This document shows, piece by piece, positions 35,138 through 47,394 of a stretch of 64,000 bases of DNA. This DNA comes from Stenocarpella maydis. Taxonomy: Eukaryota > Ascomycota > Sordariomycetes > Diaporthales > Diaporthaceae. The notes under the pieces are model-generated. The model ran no database searches. It saw only the letters and a program-made list of their open reading frames with translations, and was not told where the DNA came from. Location: contig NQMI01000041.1 of NCBI GenBank assembly GCA_002270565.1, forward strand, positions 248,001-312,000, read 5' to 3'. The position numbers and the translations under genes were made by a program. Position 1 is the first letter of the stretch; each line of letters starts with the position of its first letter.

Positions 35138-36948
35138 ATGCGGCGTACCTCTGTCTCTCTGCCCAAGCACAAACAAGGCATCGCGCACGACCCACACGAA
35201 AAGCCGGCTCGCTACCAACCGCGACAGGTCGGCATCCTGGAGAAACTCAAGAACGACATGATGTCCCAGGCCCAGCGGACGCGCTGGCTCAAAACAAGCG
35301 CCCTCCTCTTCTTCGTCCTGATCGGACTCTACTACCTCGCCCCATCAGGCGTCGATGTCTATCGCGGCTCTGCTGAATCCTCCTCCCCCTCCTCCTCCTC
35401 CACCACCACCACCACCGCACCCCCAGCCAACGCCAACAACGGCCAGACCCCCTCCGACTCGAGCTATGGGACAACCTACTGCACAAAGTCCTATTCCAAG
35501 GACAAGCCTATCGTGCAGTATGTCAACATGATCGACGCTGGCAGCACCGGCTCCCGCATCCACGTCTACAAGTTCAACAACTGCGGCCCCACGCCTTACC
35601 TCGAGAACGAGGTCTTCAATATGACGAAGAAGGTGGATGGCAAGAGCAGCGGCCTCAGTGCATATCCTGACGACCCCCAGGCCGCCGCCGAGAGCCTGGA
35701 CATCCTTATGGAGAAGGCCATGGAAACGGTGCCGGACAAGCTCAAGGCCTGCTCCCCGGTCGCCGTCAAGGCTACCGCCGGCCTGCGTCTCCTCGGGACG
35801 GAAAAGTCGCAGAGGATCCTGGACGCTGTTCGCTCTCACCTCGAGACCAAGTACCCGTTCCCGGTCGTGTCGGCGGAAAACGAGGGCGTGGCCATCATGG
35901 ACGGCAAGGACGAGGGTGTCTACGCGTGGATCACGACCAACTACCTGCTTGGCAACATCGGCGGGCCGGACGAGAGCTCCACCGCCGCCGTGTTCGACTT
36001 GGGCGGCGGCTCTACACAGATCGTCTTCGAGCCCGACTTCAAGGGCGTGACGGACGGCGGCATGCCGACAAAGATGGCCGAGGGCGACCACAAGTACGAC
36101 CTCGACTTTGGCGGGCGCCACTTCACCCTGTACCAGCACTCGCACCTGGGCTACGGCCTGATGAGCGCGCGCGAGGCCATCTACGCCGAGCTCATCAACC
36201 AGGTCCACGAGGCGCACAGCAGCAGCGGTAGCCCCGACAGCTCCTGGACCTCCAGGCCCGTTGTGAACCCCTGCCTCGCGTCGGGCACCTCAAAGCTGGT
36301 CACCGTCAAGCTGGGCGACTCGCACCCGCTCGGCGCGGCCCGCGACTTCAACTTCACCGGGCCCTCGTCGGGCGGCGCCCCCGCGCAGTGCCGCGCCCTG
36401 GCCGAGAGGATCCTCCGCAAGGACGCAGAGTGCAAGCTGGCGCCCTGCTCCTTCAACGGCGTGCACCAGCCGGCCCTGTCAAAGACCTTCACCACGCAGG
36501 ACGTCTTCTTCCTGTCCTACTTCTACGACCGCACCCAGCCCCTCGGCATGCCCGAGAGCTTCACCCTGCGCGAGATGCAGGACCTCGCGGCGCGCGTCTG
36601 CGGCGGCGAGCACGGCGGCGGCTGGGACGTCTTCGCCAGCGTCGCGGGCGCCCTCGACGAGCTCGCCGACCGGCCCGAGCACTGCCTCGACCTGACCTTC
36701 ATGGTCGCCCTCGCCCACACGGGCTACGAGATGCCCATTGACCGCGAGGTGAGGATCGCCAAGAAGATCAATGAGAACGAGCTGGGCTGGTGCCTGGGCG
36801 CCAGGTGAGTTACCCCACCCCATTCGGTGTGCCTCGGCATGCCTGCCTCATCAACAAGATCAAAAGCGCGTGCTGACTACTCATCTACAGTCTCCCGCTG
36901 CTGTCGCAAAACTCGGGCTGGCAGTGCAAGGTCACCGAGATCCACTAG
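35138..36948 (+). CDS. gda1: Guanosine-diphosphatase (Golgi GDPase)
   Basis: Exons 35138-36804 and 36891-36948 (86-nt intron, CTGAC branch, phase 2) give 574 residues. It is a type II membrane protein: a short cytosolic basic N-terminus, one membrane segment (ALLFFVLIGLYYLAP, about residues 54-68), a Ser/Thr-rich stem, then the lumenal catalytic domain. The four apyrase-conserved regions are all present: IDAGSTGSRIHVYKF, KATAGLRLLG, EGVYAWITTNYLLG and FDLGGGSTQIVFEP. The C-terminus GWQCKVTEIH is completed only by the small second exon. Expected role: hydrolyse GDP (UDP) to the nucleoside monophosphate in the Golgi lumen so that GMP can be exchanged for incoming GDP-mannose, supporting protein and lipid mannosylation. 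Upstream is divergent with the PPPDE gene; downstream it is convergent with the Mg-chelatase-like gene. Confidence 0.95.
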
Positions 36949-37651
36949 GGGGGGATATCAGATTTATAGAAAGCTTAAAGTATATGTTGTTAGCCGGCGG
37001 CTTTTATCATCCGTCGGTCCTTCTCTTTATTATTAGACAGCCACCTGCCACCTGCCACACAAAACACACACATAAATTTGTCGACATGACCACGGGGACA
37101 CTCGGGGCTGTGTGTGCGTGTGTGTGTGCGCCCTGGTGTGTTTTCGGGCCATACATTCATCGGCATCATGGCGGGTGGAGTCTAAAGGGCTCCAGGAATA
37201 AGGGGGCGGACTTTTTTATATGGGCGCATCGACGGACGAGGACGACGACGGGGAGGATCCCCTGTGCGGAATTCCATGTACATGTTGATGCACCAAAGGA
37301 CGAGGGCTCGAACAACCCGTTCTAGGGACGGGAAATCGGAATGAAGAATGAAAACGTGATCCAGAACACACCTTTGATGAGCAGCTCTGTGACAAATTGT
37401 GCATTATCACCCGAGGACACCTGCGGTGTGGTACCAGTGTGTGAAGAGAAGGCTAAACGATGATTATGGAGTCTGGGAACAATAGTGCTTGTCCCTCGGT
37501 CCTCTCAAAGAAGCAGCGACATGTATGGGTATCTCGTGTCAAAGCACAACGCAGGCTCGCAAAACAACAAAACGCCAGTCGGCCAGCACGTCGGCTGCCG
37601 ACTGGGAGTCAATCAATCGACCAGGAAAACATTCTATATACGCTTTGGACC
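36949..37651. other. Convergent 3' spacer
   Basis: Between GDA1 and the Mg-chelatase-like gene. TG/GT-rich around 37,110-37,140. No gene is supported. Confidence 0.5.
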
Positions 37652-38896
37652 TCAGACGGGCGCAGTGACAACCGCCAGGACCTCCTCGACCACGTCCTCG
37701 GGCCCCCAGCCATCGAGCAGCCTCTCTATGGCGCCGAGGTCGCTGCCCCACTGCATGCTCCTCTCCCTGGCGGACTCGACCATCTTGATGCGGTGCAGGT
37801 ACACCTTGCGGGCGGCGACGGCCACCAGCGCGGGTGTAACAAACTCGAGCCCGTGCAGGGGCGCAAGGGTGCGGACCAGCTGGTCGAGATGCCTCGTGGC
37901 CTGCGGGGTGACGCCCCCGGCGACGGCGCGGTGCATACGCAGGAAGGAGATGATGTTCATCTGGTAGCGGAGGACATCTATGTCGATGGCGGTGCGGAGG
38001 GAGAGCTGGCGGAGGTGGGAGACTTCGGCGGGCGGGAAGGCGGGCGGCTTGTCGCTGCCGGCGGCGGCCGTGGTGCTTTGCGGGATGGTGAGGGGTTTCG
38101 GGCTGTTGCGGTATAGGAGGTCGCTTGTGCTGCCGCGGCTGCGCCGCTTGACGACGCTGGCGGTGCTGGCGATGCTGGCCTGGTCGTCAGCCCTGCCGTC
38201 GTCAGTAGAGGATATGGAGGACGCGTCGTCCCCGTCCAGGTGAGCAAAGCCTTCCTCGTCCGGATCGACCCAATGCGCGACGTAGAAGAAATCGTTCAAG
38301 TGCTGTGTGACCCTGGCCTCGCCGCCGCTGTCTGCGCCCAGGACCGCCACCAGCATGAAGGTCTTTGGCGCCGTCTGCACGGACGTCCTGGTGAAGATGC
38401 GTTTCGTGCGCAGAAGCTCGAGGGCCTGGATCTGGACGGCCTTCGGGGCCTTGTCGAGGTTCTTGGCCAAGATTACGTTGGCTATCTGGCTGTGCGAGGG
38501 TCCCGGGGTCTGGGGCGCCAGGGGCGCAATGGCTGGCTGGCCGATGCGGCCCGGTGTGTGGGCGAAGGAGACATGGGCGGCAGGGAAGTAGCTGTCGTGA
38601 GGGGTTCGCGAGAGGTAGGGCGAGAACGAGCGGGTGGTGGTGGGGCTGGGAGCTTGCGGCTGGAGCAGCAGGGAGCTGGCAAAGTCGTCGAGGGTGGTGT
38701 TGGCTGAGCACTCGACGACGGCAGACCTGAGGCCAAAGGTGCGGTGGGCGACGAGCTGCAGCTCGGTGACAAGGTCGTGGAGGCAGTCGGCGGGGGTGCT
38801 GACGATGCAGTGCTCGTTGCTGATGAGCGAGAGCAGGCAGGCCAGCTCGACGTCGCTCAGGGCGTGCACCTTTGCGAGGACATGGTCATCGGCCAT
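37652..38896 (-). CDS. Mg-chelatase-like degenerate AAA+ protein
   Basis: A single-exon frame of 414 residues. The N-terminal part (AKVHALSDVELACLLSLISN, VSTPADCLHDLVTELQLVA) occupies the place of an AAA+ nucleotide-binding core but has no GxxGxGK(S/T). The middle segment KNLDKAPKAVQIQALELLRT followed by RIFTRTSVQTAPKTFMLVAV resembles the Walker B to sensor 1 part of MoxR/Mg-chelatase AAA+ proteins. A Ser/Asp-rich linker follows, then a helical lid-like C-terminus (PALVAVAARKVYLHRIKMVE). Fungal relatives are commonly labelled magnesium chelatase, although fungi make no chlorophyll. Role unknown; the missing Walker A argues against a classic ATPase. It is divergent from Ypt7 with an 863-base shared upstream region. 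Confidence 0.65.
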   Translation of the reverse strand: MADDHVLAKVHALSDVELACLLSLISNEHCIVSTPADCLHDLVTELQLVAHRTFGLRSAVVECSANTTLDDFASSLLLQPQAPSPTTTRSFSPYLSRTPHDSYFPAAHVSFAHTPGRIGQPAIAPLAPQTPGPSHSQIANVILAKNLDKAPKAVQIQALELLRTKRIFTRTSVQTAPKTFMLVAVLGADSGGEARVTQHLNDFFYVAHWVDPDEEGFAHLDGDDASSISSTDDGRADDQASIASTASVVKRRSRGSTSDLLYRNSPKPLTIPQSTTAAAGSDKPPAFPPAEVSHLRQLSLRTAIDIDVLRYQMNIISFLRMHRAVAGGVTPQATRHLDQLVRTLAPLHGLEFVTPALVAVAARKVYLHRIKMVESARERSMQWGSDLGAIERLLDGWGPEDVVEEVLAVVTAPV

Positions 38897-39759
38897 CTGC
38901 CGTGTGTCCTTCCGTCCGTCCTTGCTTGCTCTCAGTGATGGTGACGGGAGACAATCATAATTGGTTGATTGATTGGCTTGATGGCTGGAGATGCTAGCGG
39001 TGTGATGGACGCATTGGACGGTTGTTGGCGTTGGTTCTCGTTACGGTGATGAGGGTGGATGATGGTGACGCATGGATCGAGCACCCCCGGGCCGCGGACC
39101 TCGAATGTTGTTGGGGTTGGAGGTTTAAGGTTGGAGGTTAGAGGTTGTAGTTTTGGAGGCAGGAAAGGAGATCGCAGCAGAGAGAAGATGGTATAAGATC
39201 AGCTCCGGGCCCCTGCAGCAATGACGATCGGGTGTGACTTGTGCAGCTGTGAAGGAGAAGGGAACACGCACGGCAGGCTAGCACGTGCATCGGCATGTTC
39301 CTCCTCCTTTGTTTCTGCTGCGCCAGCCTGGCAGGCTGGTTACACCGTTATCGACCGCCTCCACTTTCCTCGCCTATCGCCCATCCGTCATCAAGCTCGG
39401 GCTATCTGCATTATTACGGGGGTAAGGATAACGCTGTCACTCTCTGTCGCCATCCACCAGCTTCTCGCTTGCCTGCTCTGCATGCATTAGACTGACCGCA
39501 TTCCCATTCTCCATCTCGACACGCTGCTGCTGCTGCTGCTGCTGCTCTCTCTCTTTACTTTACGTTGTCTCTTCAACAGAAACACATTTCTCACCGATAT
39601 CTGGTCTTGTTGATTGTCCTCAAGGTCCACAGTTGCATTGATCAGTGCGCGCTTAAGTGCGACTGCTGTCGAGCGTCATCCTCCACTTCCCAGCCTCGTC
39701 TTCCTACATCGTCCTCTTCCCGTACCAACAACAGCCACAACAGAGCCCAGCTGCCCACC
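38897..39759. other. Divergent promoter region, includes (CTG)n in the Ypt7 leader
   Basis: Shared upstream region of the Mg-chelatase-like and ypt7 genes. The probable 5' leader of ypt7 has a GCT/CTG run at 39,523-39,545 followed by CT-rich sequence. No other gene is supported. Confidence 0.5.
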
Positions 39760-40663
39760 ATGAGCTCCAGAAAGAAGGTTCTTTTGAAGGTACGGTAGTT
39801 AAAATACAACCCAGCCGCCCATCCTCTAAAAAAAAAGAATGCTGTTTCTAACAAAGCTGCACTCTACAGGTCATCATTCTTGGGGATAGCGGTGTCGGCA
39901 AGACGAGTCTGATGAACCAATATGTACGAACCCCCACCCCTTTTCTATCCCACGTATCTTCCGCAGCTCAACAGTCTGCACAACCTCGCGATGCGGGCGC
40001 CGGCGTGGCAGCGACGCTGACAAGACGGTCCCCAACAGGTCAACAAGAAGTTCAGTGCAAGCTACAAGGCAACGATCGGGGCCGACTTCCTTACGCGGGA
40101 GGTGCTCGTCGATGACCGACAAGTGACCATGCAGGTGCGATGGACCCCTCTGCCCCTGTCTTCTGAAACTACGCATGTGGATAATGCCTGGGAGGAGACG
40201 CTAACGGTGGATATGTATGCAGCTCTGGGACACGGCCGGCCAGGAGCGCTTCCAGTCGCTGGGCGTGGCCTTCTACCGCGGCGCCGACTGCTGCGTGCTA
40301 GTGTACGACGTCAACAACTCCAAATCCTTCGATGCCCTCGACTCGTGGCGCGACGAGTTCCTGATCCAGGCCTCACCCCGCGACCCGGATTCGTTCCCCT
40401 TCGTGGTGCTGGGCAACAAGATCGATGTTGAGGAGAGCAAGCGCGTCATCTCCACCAAGCGCGCCATGACTTTCTGCCAGTCCAAGGGCGGCATCCCCTA
40501 CTTCGAGACCTCGGCCAAGGAGGCCATCAACGTTGAACAGGCCTTTGAGGTCATCGCCCGCAACGCCCTGCAGCAGGAGGAGAGCGAGGAGTTCAGCGGT
40601 GACTTTAGCCAGGATCCTATCAACATTCACCTCGACAACGACAGGGACGGCTGCTCGTGTTAA
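39760..40663 (+). CDS. ypt7: Ypt7/Rab7 GTPase
   Basis: Four exons (39760-39789, 39870-39923, 40039-40134, 40223-40663), all phase 0 with CTAAC/CTGAC branch sites, give 206 residues, the normal Rab7 length. Nucleotide-binding motifs are complete: P-loop GDSGVGKTS, effector-region Thr in [21 protein letters not shown] and TSAK. The [14 protein letters not shown] and [20 protein letters not shown] stretches are Rab7-specific. It ends CSC for double geranylgeranylation. Role: drives late endosome/autophagosome-vacuole and homotypic vacuole fusion with the HOPS complex and Mon1-Ccz1 exchange factor. The first exon encodes just ten residues. Confidence 0.97.
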
Positions 40664-41788
40664 CCTCCAACGCTCTGTGGTTGGTGGGCGAACAGGATGG
40701 TTGGCCTGCCGGCTGATGGGTTTGTGATTCGAACGACCGGTCAAGCAGGAGGGAGAAGGCCTACTGTGCAGTACAAAACACAACCGGGCAGAGGGGCAGA
40801 CGTGGGAGCTTACGGAACCGCATTGTGTCGACTGTTGTAAAAGACTAGGCATTGTCTCTCCAAGCTTGCATTCATCGTGGAGTCTCTCGTGTGACCAGCG
40901 TGGACAATGCGTCGAACTGACAGGTTGCGGGTCTTGCACACACATCTCGTCACATCACGCATCGCACACAACATCAGGATGAGACATGAGACAGGATGTT
41001 GTGGCCGGCCTGGATGAGCACGAGATGGGATGGACTAATGGAATCATGAATCAATTGGGCCAGTGTCGAATAATATTCTTCTCTATAAGGTGCTATGGAA
41101 ACGGGCCATACGTGTGTCAGTTCGGCCCAGGAGTTTACGATGGGAAATATAGCTAGAAACCCGTTAGCCTTGTGCATACCTAATTGTGCTTCAAAGATGA
41201 CCACCTCGCTGCTGTTCATAGCATGAGCTACTTCAGCAAACTTGTTGCTGCGACACATGGGCTAGAGTTGATACAGTAACTATGTACCTTCCAAGAAGTC
41301 AGCCCAGGGGCTGAGACAGGGGCCCCCCACCCTCTAGGAGAATCGATAATGCACAACACTGACGTGGTAGCTGCGCTCTGTCGCTGTGGACAGACCAGGG
41401 AAACACACAGGAGACTTATCTTATCTACTTAGTACCTACTCCCTGCAGGAACAGTCAGACACGCTCATGGTTTGTCCCGGCACTTTCCAAAAGTCCGTCG
41501 CGACCAAACCAAACCAAACGTAACTCTCTCTTTTCCCTGGTTTCCTCTTAAGTCACCATCTTCGATTCCGCGTTCCTTACTTGCATATACTACTTAATCG
41601 TTTCTCAGCACCCCCGCGACAGCCATCGAACCCCCCGGTCCCCTTTTACGATTTAGACAAGCCATTCGTGACGGACAATGGGATGAGCACTTCCCTCTAC
41701 ACCGGCCGAACACCCGACCCCGAAGCCAATCTCGGGCACCAAGACCAGGCTCCCTCCACACCTGGCTCCCCTCCATAAACAGACAGTC
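40664..41788. other. Intergenic region upstream of the SLC35-type transporter
   Basis: Contains the 3' flank of ypt7 and the leader of the next gene. The 66-codon frame at 41,581-41,778, ending just before the transporter ATG, could be an upstream ORF but has no other support. Confidence 0.45.
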
Positions 41789-43341
41789 ATGGCGCCCCTC
41801 GAACCCCTAGCCGCCTCCACCCAGATGTGCCCGGAACCAGAAGAAATGCGCCGCCGGTCCCTGTCCTCGAGCCCGCTCAGCTCCTCCATCACATCACTGC
41901 GCGCATCAGTTGCAACAGGAGGGCGAGGGGCAGGAGCAAGACGAGGACGAGAAGGAGGGCTCCTGGCGAGCCTGGGCCTGGGAGGCGTCGCTCGTCGCAC
42001 CCTCGGCATAACCCTGCTCCTCGTCACCGTCTTCCTGTGGACCGCCTCCAACTTCCTGGCCAGTTACATCTTCTCCGACCACACCTACGACAAGCCCTTC
42101 TTTGTCGTCTACATCAATACCTCCATCTTTGCCATCAGCCTGATACCGCTCTTCGTGCGGTACTACATGCGTCATGGCATGCCGGGGGTGAGGGCGGAGC
42201 TGGTGGAGCTGTGGGTTAATGAGAAGGGCAGGGAATACAAGCAGGCCGGCGGGAACGCGAGGGCGAGGGGGAACTCGCTCCTCGGGCAGCCCACGATTCT
42301 CAAGACGTCCGAAGACGAGGAGCACGGCTTGCTCAGCGCCCCGGCAGGTGATGACGACGAGGACGAGGACGTGGGCGAGCATAGCGCAAAAGCACGCAGA
42401 AGCACGGGCGGCGACAGCACCACGAGCGATATGCAGATCCAGGACGCTCCGGGCCTCGAGAAGCCCCCCGCCGACAAGCTGAGCCTCCGCGAGACGGGCG
42501 TCCTGAGCCTCGAGTTCTGCATGCTGTGGTTCTGCGCCAACTACTTCGCCTCGGCTTGCCTCGAGTACACCTCGGTCGGGTCCGTGACGATCCTGACGTC
42601 CACCTCGTCCGTCTGGACCCTCATCTTCTGCGCCGCCATGCGCGTCGAGTCCTTCAGCGCCCGCAAGCTCGCGGGCGTGCTGGCCTCCCTCGCCGGTGTC
42701 GTGCTCATCTCCAGCGTTGACCTGTCCGGAAAGAGCGACGAGGACCGCGGCAGCTTCCCGCACAAGAGCCAGGCCAGTATCGCCGTCGGCGACGGCATGG
42801 CCTTCTTCAGCGCCATCGTCTACGGCCTGTACGTCACCGTCATGAAGAGGCGCGTCGGTGACGAGGACCGCGTCAACATGCCGCTCTTCTTTGGCCTCGT
42901 CGGCCTGCTCAACATGATGTTGCTGTGGCCTGGCTTCTTCATCCTGCACTGGACTGGCGTCGAGCCGTTTGAGTGGCCCCCGACAGGCAAGGTGTGGCTA
43001 ATCATTGTTGTGAGCCATCCCCCCCCCCACCCCCCAACCCGCTTGGTTCTCGCCATCAGCAGTGCCCCAGGTGCTAACCCGCCCCACAGCTGAACTCGCT
43101 CTCCTCTTTCGTCAGCGACATGTCGTGGGCCTTCGCCATGCTGCTCACCTCCCCACTAGTCGTCACCGTCGGCCTCTCGCTGACCATTCCGCTTTCGCTC
43201 ATTGGCGAGATGATCCAGTACGGGCAGTACTCGAGCTGGATCTACTGGGTCGGCGCGGGAGTCGTGCTGGTCTCCTTTCTCTTCATCAACCACGAGAGCG
43301 CCGGCGAGGGTGGCGGCAAGGACAGGCAGACGGGGCAATAG
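41789..43341 (+). CDS. SLC35F-type (DMT superfamily) transporter
   Basis: Exons 41789-43009 and 43090-43341, phase-0 intron with C-rich interior, 490 residues. Ten hydrophobic helices can be laid out, from LGITLLLVTVFLWTASNFLA through SVTILTSTSSVWTLIFCAAM and LAGVLASLAGVVLISSVDLS to SSWIYWVGAGVVLVSFLFIN. A long acidic loop (about residues 130-230, with the run DDDEDEDVGEH) separates helices 2 and 3. The pattern matches fungal SLC35F5/Yml018c-like members of the drug/metabolite transporter superfamily, most of them vacuolar or Golgi with unknown substrate. The N-terminal ~70 residues are low-complexity, so a downstream start cannot be excluded. It follows ypt7 in the same orientation. Confidence 0.85.
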
Positions 43342-45754
43342 CGTCTCGTGTGATGTCATCTTCAACTTTTGCATGGCGCGCTCGCGCGCGCGCGCGTATG
43401 GCGTTGGCGGTGTCGTGTCATTTTCTCTTGGATATGTCATAATTGTGGTCATTTGAGGCTTAGAGCGGTTGCTCTCTCAAATATATAGGAAAGATCTTGC
43501 AGGTCATGTGTCACTCGATTGGATGAACCAACAGCTGTGGCACTACTGTGGCCGCGACGCAAGCAGCCCAAATACCTAGGTAGATTTATGCCACGGCATG
43601 ATATGACTTCCGCTTATGCTCGGCCCAACAGCCACCAGGACTAACCCAAATACCTACCTGCGTAGGTATATAACTGGACACCTAGGTAGATGCTTGAAGT
43701 TCACTAAATTCAATAGAATTAGTGTTTGATAGACTAGAATGGATGGTATAGAGATGTCGCGAATCAGGGGCTCGCTGGACACAGTACTCAAGTGCTTCCT
43801 CCACTATGTATATAAGCGAGCACTTCCCTCCCTAGGACTGACTGGCTGGTATGGTATCCGCCCTTTTCATTGCAATGATATATATCTACAAATCGTGATA
43901 TTCCTATGCTCAGTCTTAGTCTCGAACGGGCGAATTTGAGTCTGGGGCTATCTCGGTCCTTTGGGTGTTTGCTTCGCCAGGGCTACCCGCTGCTCATATT
44001 CCTCAGTGCGTGCGTGACACGTTTGACATACGAGACTCAGGCGGTGCCACGAGGAATGTATCGTCTTTCGGCTGCACCATAAAGGGAGTCCACAAAGAAC
44101 CTCCGGCTGAGAGCGACGTCGCTTCGTCTTGCGAAGTGGGGTCCCGGGCTTAGAGGACATTGTTCTAGATACATAGGCGTTTAGGGGCATGGCCTTCCTC
44201 TGGGTATGTGGAGGGCCCTCCTCTAGGTATGTGGCGGGAATTGATTGCTAGTTAGGTGCCTAGGTAGTCTGGTCCCTCATCTTCATTGACTGCCTAAGTA
44301 GTTACATCTATACTCTCAGAGAATTCCCTGGATCTTCTGGAGATCATTTGAGACTTTATCGTCTGGCAACCTTGCAGGGAAACAAAATTCTGGTGATACT
44401 TCCAACCAATTTTCCCGAAATAAGACACAACAATCCTTTTGTGGCAATAGTAGTGTGCAACAGCACATTGGTGGGCTATCGCTACAGCCACCGTACTGTA
44501 GCCAGAGGGCGTAGTTGCTTACTAAGCAACTACCACCCACTATATAGACCCGAGATAGCTGGCGGGCTACGCCCACTGCACCCACTACTCGAGACAGAGA
44601 GAAATACAAGAACAACACCCCACTCGTATTGCAATACGTGACCCATCCAACACCTTTGGAAGCTTGTGTGCGGCCGCACCCGTCTCGTACCACATATATC
44701 ACGACAAGTTCGTTCACAATTTCCTCTACACCTTACCTTACGATTACTTCAAGTTCTGGTCCGTTCCTCTTGAGCAGCTTAATAAAACTAGTTCCACCAT
44801 CATGTCAGACGCCATAAGTACCGAACTGGAACCCTTTCTTTCAAATGAACGCTTCCCGAGCGACCTTTCTTACACGGGATAATGCTCCACGGCTACCTCG
44901 GAGGTAACCTATAAAAATCGGAGACCAGGTGGAAATATTACAGCTTCGTGAGTTTTCAGCCTCAGACGACTTGAAGCTGCTTATCTCGATTAAGGGCCGA
45001 CTCTGAAATGCCTTCCGCCACTGAGATCGATCTCATGGCTGCGGATCAACGGGCTATAGTTTTCCACGGCGGCCATATGGAAATCATCGCTGGTGAGGAC
45101 GGAAATGACCTCACGCCACTTTACATCGCATTCGGCAGGAGCTGTCGGTTTTTTCGAAGACAAAGCAAGGTCTCAGTCTAAGGATAATGTCGCAAGTGCC
45201 ATCGATGCTAAAGAATTAGTTGGGTTAACATGACGAGCCGCAAGTCAGAAAATTCGACCTGCATAACTAGTGTCCATGCGTGGGAAGTCTGGGTGTTTGG
45301 TCGTTGTCCTGATCAACAAGACTTACGACAAGAAGAATCGAGAGAAAAGGCAACGGCTATCACAACTGCTGTGGCAAAGTTTCGCTTAGCATGCGAGACA
45401 GAGCAACCAAAATAGCAGTAACCCCAGAATCATATTTCCGGACTCAATCAACAGTTTGAAAAGCTCAGACTTGATCAACATACCAGGTGGAAAGCCCCTA
45501 CCGGCGCCCAAAGAGCTATTCGTCTAATATTTAAGTACTACAGCTTAAATAGGCATAGATGTGGAACGGAAAAAACGAGTGTATTCAGTAGGTCCGTTGT
45601 CTAGAAACTAGACGTTGCTCTAGAACAGCGATACGTGGCATTTAAGTAGTGCCTAGCGTATTGACTGCCAAGCACGTAGTGCGTTTCAGGTTCCACAATA
45701 GAGGGGGCTCATCCTCATCACTCACTCTGCTCACTCCTCCAGCGAACCCCTTCT
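43342..45754. other. Accessory region with repeat relics and palindromes
   Basis: Starts with a (CG)n tract (43,383-43,396) just downstream of the transporter. Several CCTAGG-centred palindromes occur (near 43,575, 43,680 and 44,250). A 58-codon frame at 45009-45182 (MPSATEIDLMAADQRAIVFH) looks somewhat protein-like but is isolated and unassigned. Confidence 0.4.
44177..44235 (+). repeat. Dispersed ~23-bp tandem repeat copy
   Basis: Two to three units of the family with core GGGTATGTGGAGGG then CCTCCTCT. The unit boundary is clear at CCTCT-GGGTATG and CCTCT-AGGTATG. Confidence 0.6.
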
Positions 45755-45985
45755 ACGCTACATATACCTAGTAGGGCCTTTTAAGCACTCATATGGAGGG
45801 CTTCCACCAGGGTCCTTCACATACCTAGAGGGAGGGCCCACTTCCCAGGCTCCTAGGCCCCCTAAGTTAAAGCTCTCCTATAGACTAATCAGAATATAGA
45901 CATCATTACCAATCAGAGGCTAAGAATTTTAGCGAACCGTCTAGGCGTATAGTGTGGTAAAATTCTATACATAGACTATTCTGGA
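45755..45985. repeat. Dispersed repeat copy, homologous to 16.9-17.2 kb
   Basis: Contains ACCTAGTAGGGCC, several GGCCCTCC-type units, then TTAAAGCTCTCCTATAG and a TATA-like end near 45,970. The similarity to 16,880-17,185 extends upstream to about 45,703. This copy keeps more C/G at the variable transition positions and so appears less mutated. Confidence 0.5.
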
Positions 45986-46560
45986 TGAATAGCAAAGCCC
46001 AAGCCTCTTCATCCACTATACGCAAGACGCAAGCAAATAATAGGGGCTACCAGATTTATACAGAGATACAGGATCAGTTCTATGCAATCCCGGAATCCCC
46101 AAATAGCGGAATGATAATGCGCATGTTGGAGGACCACGAGAATCACATCGGTCTCCGGTATGTCGAAAAGATCATCACCCTTGCCGCTGGAAAGGGAGGG
46201 TTCCAACATGTTCACTTCGTGCTGTCAGAGAAGGGGCGCTTTGGATTAAGCCAAAAAAGGACGATAGCCTGGGCTTCGCTACCAATGTTTGCGTACTCAA
46301 ATATGTCAATGACCTTGTTGATGGATGTGAGTTGGAGGCGGAAGACTTTCAATGGTTTGTAGATTCGCCAATCAACTCGAAGAAGCGGGAACTGAGCTGC
46401 TGTCGGCATTCCGGACCACAGAGGCCATCTCCTTGATTGCCTCGGTGGACTCCAGCAGAAACTGGCTAGGGCAGTACCGGTCTACCAAACCTTGGCAATA
46501 TCAAGGTCGAAGCGCGCGCCAGTCAAGATTGAACAGTGAAAAATCCAGTCAACCCAACAC
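45985..46560 (+). pseudogene. Possible gene fragment, unrecognised
   Basis: A 125-codon frame from ATG 45985 includes EDHENHIGLRYVEKIITLAA. A second protein-like frame overlaps its end (DDSLGFATNVCVLKYVNDLV, then DFQWFVDSPINSKKREL, about 46,260-46,380), suggesting a frameshifted or spliced remnant. No family recognised. Confidence 0.25.
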
Positions 46561-47394
46561 GGCGCCATAGGGGCGTGTCGGGGGAGTCTCCTGGGGACAT
46601 AATGTCTTCACTGATCTTGTAGCTGGTCAGATGATAGCACCTCTGGTGTTGTAGTTCTACTGCTTGTTCTTCTGAACTCTACCAGAGAAGTTTCATGTAC
46701 TGGTTACAAATAGAAGTGACCTGAGACAAAGTCTTTCGTACATTTGGGTTTCCTCTCGTGCCCTTTATTGTCTTGTTCGTGCAAATCTTTGTATTCAACC
46801 AGACAAGTTTCTGAGGTAAAGGTTTCTGGTTTAAAATATATAACAGAAATATAGAGCTTGAATCTTGAAATATAGCTAGCATATGTAGATATTCAATAGG
46901 TATTTAGTATTTACTTGAAGCCAACATCTATAAAAGGCTCTTCCACTGGTGCTTCCTGCACTGAAATTTGAAACGCTCAGGATTACTTGTCGTATTGAAG
47001 TCGGATTTGGCTCTGAGAATCCAATCAAGATGATATTCGATGAATATGGGCGTCAGCTGCACGCCAGGTTTGCAACAAAGGGACATAAGTGAACTTTGCA
47101 ACTGAGTGCTGGTACTGATTAGTAACTGTTATCATCCTTGGAAGGACTGTGCAAGTGCATACCTATGGTTACTTTTCCCGAGTCGTTTCGGTTACTCAAT
47201 GGCTTCGAAATTACAATTGTCTGTAGGGATCAGGAAACCCACAAGGGTCAAGCATTGAAATGGGTAGTTAGTTATCCACGGGGTTACCTGCCTGTATGCA
47301 CAAGGCTTGGCTATGTCAGTTAAGCCCTAACTATAGTAAATATATGCCTACCTAGCCTTTCAGGTTCGCATATCTAGCTTTTATCTTCTGCCCA
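46561..47394. other. Intergenic region
   Basis: AT-leaning sequence; no supported gene. Confidence 0.4.

Noticed and set aside
35345..36217. 290-codon minus-strand frame opposite GDA1
   Set aside because: It lies entirely within the clear GDA1 exon and reflects GC codon bias.
41581..41778. 66-codon frame just upstream of the SLC35-type ATG
   Set aside because: Could be an upstream ORF, but nothing beyond its position supports it.
41906..42949. 347-codon minus-strand frame opposite the SLC35-type gene
   Set aside because: Composition is His/Glu/Ala-rich and featureless; the plus strand encodes the membrane protein.
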